A DNA stretch of 64,000 nucleotides from an uncultured Pseudomonadota bacterium (GTDB lineage: Bacteria; Myxococcota_A; UBA796; SXON01), in NCBI GenBank assembly GCA_903875225.1, contig CAIQVJ010000112.1, positions 207,716 through 271,715 of the forward strand, read 5' to 3'. A model generated the notes under the pieces. That model did not search any database, had not been told where the DNA came from, and was given only the letters and a program-made list of their open reading frames with translations. This document shows positions 16,970 to 25,200 of this stretch, piece after piece; within the stretch, counting starts at the first letter, position 1, and the number at the start of each line of letters is the position of its first letter. The position numbers were made by a program, and so were the translations under genes.

Positions 16970-17077
16970 TCCACAGGGGCTACGCCGAAGGGCGGATCCT
17001 GCGCGCATTGCCGCCGCAGAGGGTCCGATCCGGTTAGTGAACCGCGGCTCAGTCAGAAAAAACCCCGGAGGTCGCCT

Positions 17078-18772
17078 ATGGAACGCGAAGAGATGCCCGT
17101 TGATGTCCTGTTCGTCGGAGGTGGGCCGGGCTGTCTGGCCGGCGCGATCCGGCTGTACGATCTGATCGCGGCGCACAACACGGCGGTCGATGCAGGCTCG
17201 GAGCCGGGCCCGAAGCTCGAGGAGCTCACCATCGCGTTGATGGAGAAGGGGTCCGAGGTCGGCTCCCACGCGATCTCCGGCGCCGTGCTGGATCCGATGG
17301 CGCTCGACGAGCTGCTGCCGAACTGGAAGGACCTCGACCCGGTGTTCGTCGAGCGGTGGGTCGAGCAGGAGACCTTCCTGATGATGACCGAGAAGATGGC
17401 CTTCCCGGCGCCGATGATGCCTCCCGGGCTCTCCGATCACGGCCTGCCGATCATCTCGATCGCGAAGTTCCAGAAGTGGTTGTGCGCCCAGGCCGAGGCG
17501 CGCGGGCTGATGCTGTTCTCAGGCTTCGCCGGCACGCAACTCTTGTGGGACGACAACGGTGCCGTGATCGGCGTGCGGTCGGGCGACAAGGGCATCGGCG
17601 CCGACGGCCAGCCGAAAGGCAACTTCGAGGCCGGCTACGACGTCAAGGCGAAGGTCACGGTGCTCGGCGAGGGGCCGCGCGGCACGCTCACCCGTCAGCT
17701 CATCCAGAAGCACGGGTTGGACAAGGGCTGCCAGCCGATCGCGTACGAGATCGGCGTGAAGGAGGTGATCGAGATGCCGAAGGGCTCGGTCAAGGCCGGT
17801 GAGGTCGTCCTCACCCTCGGCTTCCCCCTCGACCTGAACACCTTCGGGGGCGGGTTCGTCTACTCCCTCGCGGACGATCGGTACGCGGTCGGCCTGCTCG
17901 TCGGCCTGGACGCGAAGGACCCGGCGATGGACGCGCACTACCTGCTGCAGAAGATGAAGAACCACCCGTGGATGCGCAAGAAGCTCGCCGGCGGCAAGGT
18001 CGTGAAGTACGGCGCGAAGGCCGTGACCTGCGGCGGTTGGGCCTCCATCCCGCGGTTGTACGCCGATGGTGCGATGATCGTCGGGGACTCCGCGAGCTTC
18101 CTGAACCCGATGCGCCTCAAGGGCATCCACCTCTCGATGAAGTCGGGAATGCTGGCGGCCGAGGCCGCGTTCGTCGCGCTCAAGCGGGGTGACGCCCGTG
18201 CCGAGGTGCTGTCGATCTACAAGGAGAAGGTGGACGCGAGCTGGATCCGCACCGAGATGGAGCCCTCGAAGAACTTCCACGCGAGCTTCGAGAAGGGCAC
18301 CGTCGGCGGGCTCGCCGCGACGGGTCTCTCGCTCGTCTTCGGGCCCGGGAAGGACGTCAACCCCTTCCACGCCGACTACCAGGGCATCCGCAAGAACGCG
18401 GCCTACCGGGGACAGCACCCCTACCCGTCGCGGGACGACCTGACCTACGACGGGACCTACCTCGTCGACAAGCTCACCGACGTGTACCACTCGGGCACCA
18501 AGCACGAAGAGAAGCAGCCCGCGCACCTGCACATCGCCGACCGGGAGATCTGCGCGACGACCTGTGCCACCGAGTACGGGAACCCCTGCACCCGGTTCTG
18601 CCCCGCGCAGGTCTACAACATGCTGCCCAACGAGAAGACGCACCGGCTGGAGATGCAGGTGGACTTCTCGAACTGCGTGCACTGCAAGACCTGCGACATC
18701 CGCGATCCCTACCAGATCATCACCTGGGTCCCGCCGGAAGGCGGCGGCGGACCGGAGTACGGGATCCTGTGA
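17078..18772 (+). CDS. Electron transfer flavoprotein-ubiquinone oxidoreductase
   Basis: Passes electrons from ETF (fed by acyl-CoA and other dehydrogenases) to quinone at the inner membrane. 564 aa, the normal length. FAD-binding VGGGPGCLAGAIRLYDL lies at about residues 11-30. The family motif KGSEVGSHAISGAV follows, and the quinone/membrane loop lies in the middle. A C-terminal 4Fe-4S domain contains CTRFCPAQVYNM and NCVHCKTCDIRDPYQIITW. Two of the usual glycines of the GxGxxG motif are preserved (GGGPG). A good ribosome-binding site (GGAGG) precedes the ATG. No ETF alpha/beta genes lie nearby. Confidence 0.95.
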   Translation: MEREEMPVDVLFVGGGPGCLAGAIRLYDLIAAHNTAVDAGSEPGPKLEELTIALMEKGSEVGSHAISGAVLDPMALDELLPNWKDLDPVFVERWVEQETFLMMTEKMAFPAPMMPPGLSDHGLPIISIAKFQKWLCAQAEARGLMLFSGFAGTQLLWDDNGAVIGVRSGDKGIGADGQPKGNFEAGYDVKAKVTVLGEGPRGTLTRQLIQKHGLDKGCQPIAYEIGVKEVIEMPKGSVKAGEVVLTLGFPLDLNTFGGGFVYSLADDRYAVGLLVGLDAKDPAMDAHYLLQKMKNHPWMRKKLAGGKVVKYGAKAVTCGGWASIPRLYADGAMIVGDSASFLNPMRLKGIHLSMKSGMLAAEAAFVALKRGDARAEVLSIYKEKVDASWIRTEMEPSKNFHASFEKGTVGGLAATGLSLVFGPGKDVNPFHADYQGIRKNAAYRGQHPYPSRDDLTYDGTYLVDKLTDVYHSGTKHEEKQPAHLHIADREICATTCATEYGNPCTRFCPAQVYNMLPNEKTHRLEMQVDFSNCVHCKTCDIRDPYQIITWVPPEGGGGPEYGIL

Positions 18773-18776
18773 GGCG

Positions 18777-19772
18777 TTGAGCCTCTCCGTCGTCCTCCTG
18801 CTCGCGGCGTGCGCGCTCCACGCGCCGCCGCCCGGCGCCACGGATCCGGTGTCCGGCCCGATCCCGGCGGCCGACGCGGGGCTGTACAGCGAGCTTGCCA
18901 TCGATGGCCCGCTCGAGGCCCGGCTCTCCCGCGCTCCGGCGGATGTCATCCTCTTCTATGGGGGCGAGCAGCGCGGATCGATGGAGACGTGCGGCTGTCC
19001 GCACCGGCCGCGTGGGTCGCTCGCGCGTGTGGCCAGCTACGTCGCGGCGGAACGCGCGGCCTCCCCCCAGACGCCCGCGCTCCTGCTCAACGCGGGCGAG
19101 TGGCTGATCGAGGCGGTGGGCTTCCAGAACATGCCGATGCCACAGCTTGCCGTGATGGACCGCACGCTCGCCGAGGGGCTGATCGTGGGCGGGTGGGACG
19201 TGCTCAACGTCACCCCGAAGGACCTCGCCGGCCTCCCCGGGGTGGCCAGCGCCGATCTGGATCGGCTGCCGCTGGTCTCCGCCAACATCGAGGGGCCGCA
19301 CATCGCGCGGTCGCGCACCTTCCACCTCGGGGCGCGGACGATCGCGGTCACGGGTGTGGCCGCGCCCGAGGTGCTGGCTGCGGAACTGCCCGGCTACACG
19401 ATCCACCCCGTCGCCGATGCCCTCCCCGTGCTCCAGCAGATCGCCGCCGAGGTCGACGGCGTGGTGCTCCTCGCGTACAACAGCGCGGACGGCGCGCGCA
19501 TGCTGGCCCAACGCGTGCCACGGGTCATCGCGGTGATCGATGCCGGCGGCCACAACCAGGCGGTGGAGCCCTTCTACGTGAGGAACGCGGTGTGGGCGCT
19601 ATCGTACACGCTCACGATGCGGCTCGGCGAGCTTCGGCTCACGTTCGACGCGAGCGGGCGCCCTGGAGCGCTGGACCGGCACGTCGATCTGGACCCGGCG
19701 ATCCCGGACGAGCCCATCCTCGCGGGGATGCAGCAGCGGGCGCGGGCAGAGATTGACGGGACGGAGATGTGA
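18777..19772 (+). CDS. Degenerate metallophosphatase-like lipoprotein with CGC motif
   Basis: 331 aa from a TTG at 18777, giving MSLSVVLLLAACALHA with a clear lipobox. It begins only four bases after the ETF-QO stop. The mature part aligns by eye with the N-terminal metallophosphoesterase domain of 5'-nucleotidase-like proteins of the kind carrying a CGC-x-P motif (METCGCPHRPRGSLARVASY). The metal-binding signatures are altered: no DxH (LFYGGEQRG), no GNHE (LNVTPKDL), and the late GGHxH is GGHNQ. It is therefore probably non-catalytic or differently catalytic; the Cys pair may bind a metal or haem partner. Inference only. Confidence 0.65.
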   Translation: MSLSVVLLLAACALHAPPPGATDPVSGPIPAADAGLYSELAIDGPLEARLSRAPADVILFYGGEQRGSMETCGCPHRPRGSLARVASYVAAERAASPQTPALLLNAGEWLIEAVGFQNMPMPQLAVMDRTLAEGLIVGGWDVLNVTPKDLAGLPGVASADLDRLPLVSANIEGPHIARSRTFHLGARTIAVTGVAAPEVLAAELPGYTIHPVADALPVLQQIAAEVDGVVLLAYNSADGARMLAQRVPRVIAVIDAGGHNQAVEPFYVRNAVWALSYTLTMRLGELRLTFDASGRPGALDRHVDLDPAIPDEPILAGMQQRARAEIDGTEM

Positions 19773-19789
19773 GCGGGGAGGAGGTGCCC

Positions 19790-19941
19790 GGACACTTGTC
19801 GGCCGCCGTCGGCGGTCCCGGCCGCCCTCCCGGTCCGCCCGCACGGACATTCGTCGTCGACCCAGACACTCGTCCGCGGCTTGATGGGGCGTCGACCCGG
19901 ACATTCGTCCGACCGCACGCCGCTCCGGGTGGACACTCGTC
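19790..19941 (+). repeat. Upstream cluster of five GGACAYTYGTC repeats
   Basis: Copies at 19790-19800, 19845-19855, 19864-19874 (AGAC variant), 19899-19909 and 19931-19941 read GGACA(C/T)T(C/T)GTC. They are the reverse complement of the array after the response regulator gene, so the two sets form long inverted repeats around it. Several copies are short palindromes (CGGACATTCGTCCG). Spacing here is irregular (55, 19, 35 and 32 bases). They lie 250-400 bases upstream of the sigma-54 promoter at 20193, a plausible distance for activator-binding sites. Confidence 0.8.
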
Positions 19942-20011
19942 GGCTCTGGCGGTGGGAGACCCCACTGGGCAGGGTGGCCCGAGGGTCGGCGTCCACGCCA
20001 CAGTGCACAAG

Positions 20012-20110
20012 GGGAAGGATCTTCCCACATGAAATACGGAATTTCGGGCCGACGGCGGCCGCGCACCGAACAAAGTGGGCGCCTGCGCCCACCCCTGTGC
20101 GGCTGCGCAC
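20012..20110. other. Hairpin cluster in the leader region of the regulator
   Basis: Four inverted repeats follow one another: GGGAAG-GAT-CTTCCC at 20012-20026, GAAAT-ACGGA-ATTTC at 20031-20045, GTGGGCGC-CT-GCGCCCAC at 20075-20092, and GTGCG-GCTG-CGCAC at 20097-20110. No open frame of interest covers them. They could be a terminator of the upstream operon, IHF/activator-bending DNA or a small RNA; sequence alone does not decide. Confidence 0.5.
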
Positions 20111-20192
20111 AACTCCCACACCGGAGCGGCGAGCCGGTCCTTTGAAAGTAGCGCCGCAGGCGCGTTGTCAAGTGGCGCGGACGACCGGACTT

Positions 20193-20208
20193 TGGCACAA
20201 TACTTGCT
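20193..20208 (+). promoter_or_regulatory. Sigma-54 (-24/-12) promoter of the response regulator
   Basis: TGGCACAATACTTGCT matches the RpoN consensus with GG (20194-20195) and GC (20206-20207) separated by exactly ten bases. Predicted transcription start is near 20219, 50 bases before the ATG at 20269. The gene it drives is itself a sigma-54 activator, so autoregulation is likely. Confidence 0.87.
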
Positions 20209-20268
20209 TGTTGGCCGTTGCCTGTCGACGCATGCGTCATCCAATCTTTGCGGGCTCCGGAGCCACTC

Positions 20269-21651
20269 ATGTCTGAACTGATCCTTGTAGCGGACGATGA
20301 CGAGCTGAGCAGATGGTCGCTCTGCCAGCACTTCGAGGCGCTCGGGCATCGGACCCTGGCCGTCCAGAACGGGCAGGAAGCGCTGGATGCCGTGGAGCAG
20401 CACGGCCCCACGCTCATCTTCATGGATCTCTCCATGCCCGTGATGGACGGGCTCACTGCGCTCCGCACCCTGCGGGAGAACGACCACAACCTGCCGGTCA
20501 TCGTGATCACGGCGCAGGGCGGTGTGCAGGGCGCCATGGAGGCGACGCGCCTCGGGTGCAGCGGCTATCTGGAGAAGCCCTTCGACCTGCGGGAGGCCGA
20601 CGTCGCCGTCGAGCGAGCGCTCTCCGAGGATCGACTCAAGCAGGAGCTGAGCTACCTCCGGTCCCGGGAGCGTACCGGCTATGCGGAGATCATCGGGTCG
20701 TCGCCCCCGATGCAGCGGCTCTTCGACACGCTCAAGCGGCTCGCCAAGATCGATGCGCCTACCGTGCTCATCCAGGGGGAGAGCGGGACGGGCAAGGATC
20801 TCGTCGCTCGCGCCGTGCACAGCCACGGCCCGCGCGCCGGTGCCCCGTTCATGGAGATCGACTGCACGGCATTGCCCGAACACCTCATCGAGAGCGAGCT
20901 CTTTGGCCATGAACGGGGTGCATTCACCGACGCCCGCGCCACGAAGCGGGGGCTCTTCGAGGTGGCGGCGGGGGGCATGATCTTCCTCGACGAGGTGGGC
21001 GAGCTGCCGCTCGGCATGCAGGCGAAACTGCTCCGGGCTCTCGAGAACCGGAAGTTCCGCCGCGTGGGCGGCGTCGTGGAGATCCCGCTGAACGCGTGCG
21101 TCATCGCCGCCACCAACCGCTCCCTTCGCGACGAGGTCAAGGCGGGGCGGTTCCGCGAGGATCTGTACTTCCGCCTGCACGTCGTCCCCATCGAGGTCCC
21201 CGCGCTCCGCGAGCGCAAGGAGGACATCGCGCCGCTCACGCAGTACTTCATCGACCGGCTCAACAAGACCTTCAGCCGCAGCGTGAAGGGCGCGAGCCTG
21301 CGGGCGATGGAGCTGCTCCAGACCTACCGCTGGCCGGGCAACGTCCGCGAGCTTCGGAACGTGCTCGAGTGCAGCGTCATCATGCTCGCCAAGGACGTGA
21401 TCCAGCCGTCCGATCTCCCCCCGGAGATCCGCCGCACCCAGAGCGCGCAGGTGAAGGGCTGTCCGTTCGTCCTCCCCGACGACGGCATCCTCCTCGAGGA
21501 GGTGGAGAAGGGCCTCCTGATGCAGGCGCTCGAGCGCACCGAGGGAAACCAGTCCGCTGCAGCGCGCCTCCTGGGGATCTCCCGCTACGCCCTTCGGTAC
21601 CGCCTCGAGCGTCCGCTGGGAGTCCCCACCAAGGGCGCCGCCCACGGGTAG
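20269..21651 (+). CDS. NtrC-family sigma-54-dependent response regulator
   Basis: 460 aa. The receiver domain (1-120) has the acidic pocket D9-D11, phospho-acceptor D53 in FMDLSMPVMDG, T81 and K103. The AAA+ sigma-54-interaction domain spans about 140-375: Walker A GESGTGKD at 170-177, the loop GAFTDA at 217-222 (a recurrent variant of GAFTGA), Walker B GGMIFLDEVGELP, and the R-finger region FREDLYFRLHV. The C-terminal Fis-type helix-turn-helix is NQSAAARLLGISRYALRYRL. The ATG at 20269 has GGAG six bases upstream. It has a sigma-54 promoter, flanking palindromic repeats, and a hybrid kinase gene downstream that is its likely cognate sensor. Confidence 0.95.
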   Translation: MSELILVADDDELSRWSLCQHFEALGHRTLAVQNGQEALDAVEQHGPTLIFMDLSMPVMDGLTALRTLRENDHNLPVIVITAQGGVQGAMEATRLGCSGYLEKPFDLREADVAVERALSEDRLKQELSYLRSRERTGYAEIIGSSPPMQRLFDTLKRLAKIDAPTVLIQGESGTGKDLVARAVHSHGPRAGAPFMEIDCTALPEHLIESELFGHERGAFTDARATKRGLFEVAAGGMIFLDEVGELPLGMQAKLLRALENRKFRRVGGVVEIPLNACVIAATNRSLRDEVKAGRFREDLYFRLHVVPIEVPALRERKEDIAPLTQYFIDRLNKTFSRSVKGASLRAMELLQTYRWPGNVRELRNVLECSVIMLAKDVIQPSDLPPEIRRTQSAQVKGCPFVLPDDGILLEEVEKGLLMQALERTEGNQSAAARLLGISRYALRYRLERPLGVPTKGAAHG

Positions 21652-21676
21652 TGCAGCGGCGGGCGGCTGATGAGCG

Positions 21677-21853
21677 GACGAATGTCCGGGTGGCCGACGA
21701 GTGTCCAGGGGCGGACGAATGTCCGGTGGCCGACGAGTGTCCAGGGGGCGGACGAATGTCCGGGTGGCCGACGAGTGTCCGGGGTCGGACGAGTGTCCAG
21801 GGGCCGACGAGTGTCCGGGGTCGGACGAATGTCCGGTGGCCGACCGGGTGTCC
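21677..21853 (+). repeat. Nine-copy array of GACGARTGTCC with 18-19 base period
   Basis: Units start at 21677, 21696, 21714, 21732, 21751, 21770, 21788, 21806 and 21824, with a degenerate tenth at 21842. Each reads GACGA(A/G)TGTCC; the A and G types mostly alternate. The GGAC-GAAT-GTCC form is a small palindrome. The near-constant period of two helical turns puts every unit on about the same face of the DNA. Orientation is opposite to the cluster upstream of the regulator gene. It lies between the regulator stop and the hybrid kinase start, and is not a CRISPR (units too short, spacers 7-8 bases). Confidence 0.88.
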
Positions 21854-22288
21854 TCCGATGGAGCCCGGATCGATGACGCGCACGGGCGGTGGGACAAGTG
21901 TGTATCCTACACTACACTATTTTGGGCCGTCCTGATGCGTTTCGGCGATTGGCGGGTGGGGGCTGATGTCGGCGCATTGGTTCTGTCTGGTGCGCGGCGT
22001 GTGGGTGGGGTGGGGCGCTACGCCTTGCGATAGGTTGAGAGCGATGGCTGTGACTTGGACTATTTCCGACTTGTGTCCCCGCGCGGGCGCGAGAATTGTG
22101 CAGATGCTACTTGCTGGTCTGGCGGTCTGGTGGTAGGTTCGGATTGTGGTTTGAGACGCAGATCCGCAGTGGGCGCCATGTTGCTGGGCGTGATATTTTG
22201 GTTTTCTTGAGCCTTTTTGGTAATTCTGCCTATTTCTGATTTGGCGCCCTCCTGGGGTGGGCGTCCAATCCCTTCGTCACGAGGGCCA
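21854..22288. other. Non-coding, less G+C-rich region ahead of the hybrid kinase
   Basis: About 435 bases with no convincing gene. Around 21896-21920 the direct and inverted GTGTA/TACAC elements around TCC form a small hairpin. From 21960 to 22250 composition is unusually T-rich for this genome (runs such as TGATATTTTGGTTTTC). A weak GG-N10-GC sigma-54-like site (TGGGCGCCATGTTGCT) lies at 22170-22185, lacking the CA of the -24 element. The kinase ATG at 22289 is preceded by GAGGG at very short spacing. Confidence 0.5.
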
Positions 22289-25200
22289 ATGTCACGAGAC
22301 AACGCATTCGCGGAGGCAGGCGACTCCCCGCTCCGGTCCGGACCGAGGGGGGCTGGCGCTCCTGCCGCGCTGACCGTGCGGTTCGGGCAAGACCCGCATC
22401 CGGCGCCCCGGGGTGGCGAGGGCCGCCCGTTGCCGGGTGCCGACGTGCTCGGCGTGGCGATCTTCGGGGATTGCTCCGAACACGCAGGGGTGCAGCTGCC
22501 GTTGTTCCCCACGATGGCCTCGATGCTGCGGCGCGCGGGACTTGATGTCGGCTCGCACGTGGCTGTCATGCGCGAGGCTTCGCCCCCGGCGCAGCCCCGA
22601 GCGGCCAGGCGTTCCCGGCACCCGGCCGTTTGTCCCCCCGCTCCCCGTCCCAGGGGGGCTGCCGCGCCAGCGAGGAGGCCGCGTGGCGGGTCGCTGCCGG
22701 ACATCCCGGGGTTCCGTGTACTCGAATCTCTCCACGCGAGCCGGCGGACCCAGGTCGTCCGGGCGGTGCGGCTGGAGGACGAACGCCCCGTGGTCCTGAA
22801 GCTGGCCGCTCCCGGATGTGCAGACGCGGCCCGGGCGAGGTTGGAGCGGGAGTACGGGATCCTGCAGGATCTCCAGGTGGAGGGTGTGGTCGGTGCGCTC
22901 GCCCTGCACGAGACCGCGGTCGGCTCCGTGCTCGAGCTCGACGACTGCGGCCGCTTCACACTGGGTGCCTACGCGGGCTCCGCGATGGGCGTCGAGGCCT
23001 TCCTCGACCTCGCACAACGGCTGGTGGCGGCGGTCTCGAACCTGCACCAGGCTGGGGTGCTGCACCGGGATCTCACCCCCTGGAACGTGGCCTACGACCC
23101 CGCCACGGGACACCTCCGGCTGATCGACTTCGACCTGGCGAGCCACATCGTGGGGGAATCACGGCTCGTCGCAACCCGGCTCGAGGGCACCCCGGGCTAC
23201 TTCTCGCCGGAGCAGACCGGCCGGATGAGCGTGCCGATCGACCATCGTAGCGACCTCTATTCGCTCGGCGCGATCCTCTACACGCTGCTCGCGGGCAGGC
23301 CTCCGTTCACCACGGTGGGGATCCTCGAGGCGGTGCACGCGACGGTGGCGCGGGCTCCTGCGGGACAGCTCTCCCTGCGGCCCGATCTGCCCCCGAGCCT
23401 CGACGCCCTCGTCATGCGGCTCCTCTCGAAGATGCCGGAGGATCGCTACCAGTCTGCGGCGGGGGTGTTGGAGGACCTGCTGCGGGTTGGTGAGCACCTG
23501 CGCGCGGGCTCCGCCGCCACGTTCGTGCTGGGGCCGGACCGTCGGTCGAGCCGCTTCGTGCTTCCGGAGCGGCTGTACGGGCGGTCGGGCGCCCTCCAGT
23601 TTCTCCACGAGGGGCTCGAGCAGGCGTACCGAGGGGAGCCGGTCGCGCTCGCCGTGCTCGGTGATGCGGGCGTGGGCAAGACGGTGGTCGTGCAGGAGCT
23701 CGACCGGCGGCTGGCGGACGCCGGGGGGTGGCTGGTGAGCGCCCGTTTCGACCAGCTCCGGCGGTCCCAGCCGTTCGCCGCGATGGCTGGGGCCATCCGG
23801 GAGCTCATCCGCCGGGTGCTGGCGGGCGGGGTGGACGAGGTCGGACTCTGGCGGGTCCGTCTGCACGAGGCCCTTGGCGAGAATGCCGGGGTCGTCTGCG
23901 ACCTCGTACCGGATGCGGGGCTGGTGCTGGGGGCCACGACCGCCCCGCCCGCGCTGCCGCTGGCGGAGGCGCGGCACCGGCAGCACAGGGTGATCGAGGC
24001 CTTTTTCGGGGCGTTCCACAGTCCCGAACGGCCGTTGGTGTTGTTCCTCGACGACCTCCAGTGGGCCGATCAGGCCTCTCTCGCCCTGGTCGAGCGGCTG
24101 CTCCGCGCGCGGCACGGGGCCCCGCCCATGCTGGTGCTGGCGTGGCGCACCGAAGACGCCGCTCCGGCGCATCTGCTCCAGGCGCTCCTGCAGCGGTTTC
24201 CCGTCGAGGCGCTCCCGCGGATCACGCTGAGAGGCCTGGACGAGGAGGCGGTCAGCCAGATGATCGTCGACGCGACCGGCTGCGCGCCGCACGACGCGGC
24301 CGATCTTGCACGGCTGGTCCATCGGAAGACCGCGGGCAACCCGTACTTCGTGAGGTCCTTCCTCGAAACGGTGCACAGCCGGGGGCTCCTGAGGCAGGAA
24401 TCGGGCGGCCGATGGGTGTGGGGGCTGGAGGAGATCGACGACGCCATGCTCTGCAGCAGCGGCGTCGACCTGCTCACGTGCCGCCTGCGGGCGCTGCCAG
24501 GGGAGACCCAGCGCGTGCTCTCGATCGCGGCATGCATCGGCCAGCGGTTCGATGTGTGCACGTTGGCGGCTGTCGGGGGGCTCTCGGCCGATGGGGTCGC
24601 GGGGGCGCTCGAACCCGCGGTCGAGGGGGGCCTCCTCGATGCGGAGGCCCCCGGGGTGAACGCCGGGGGCCTGGGGTCTGCCTCTGTCAGCTTCCGCTTC
24701 GCGCACGAGCGCGTCCGGGAGGCCGCATACGAGGCGATGCCCATCGCCGAGCGTAGGCGTGCACATGCGGAGGCGGGTCGGTTCCTCCTCGCCGGAGCGC
24801 TCGGAGAGCCTGGGGAGGATTTGTTCACCATCGTCCAGCAGCTCAACAGCGGTCCGGAATACCTGACGGACGGGGAGGAGCGGATCGCCGTGGCACAGCT
24901 GAACCTGCGGGCCGCCGGGCGCGCGCTGGCTGCCACGGACTGTGAGGCCCGACTCGACTACCTCGAAAGCGGCATCCGCCTGTTGCCGGCCGACGCCTGG
25001 GAGGCGCACTACGCCCTCGCCTTCGCGCTCTACCGGGACGCTGCCGACTCCGCGCTGCTCTGCCCGGGGAAGACCTCGGCGGGCGGGCTCCTCGACGCCG
25101 CCATGCCGCACGTGGCGACGGTGCTCGACCGGGTGGACCTGCAAGAGATCCGGGTGCGGGACCATCTCGCCCGCAACGAGAACCCGCAGGCATTGCGGTG

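Noticed and set aside
21677..21853. CRISPR-like array
   Set aside because: Units of 11 bases with 7-8 base separations are far too short, the spacers are similar to each other, and no cas genes are present.
21661..21935. Protein-coding reading of the repeat array (Asp-Glu-Cys-Pro-rich peptides)
   Set aside because: All three frames are open only because the repeat is short; there is no start context, and the DNA repeat is the conserved entity.
22170..22185. Sigma-54 promoter of the hybrid kinase gene
   Set aside because: GG-N10-GC spacing and TTGCT are present, but the -24 element reads TGGGC instead of TGGCA, so it is kept only as a weak possibility and not listed as a promoter.
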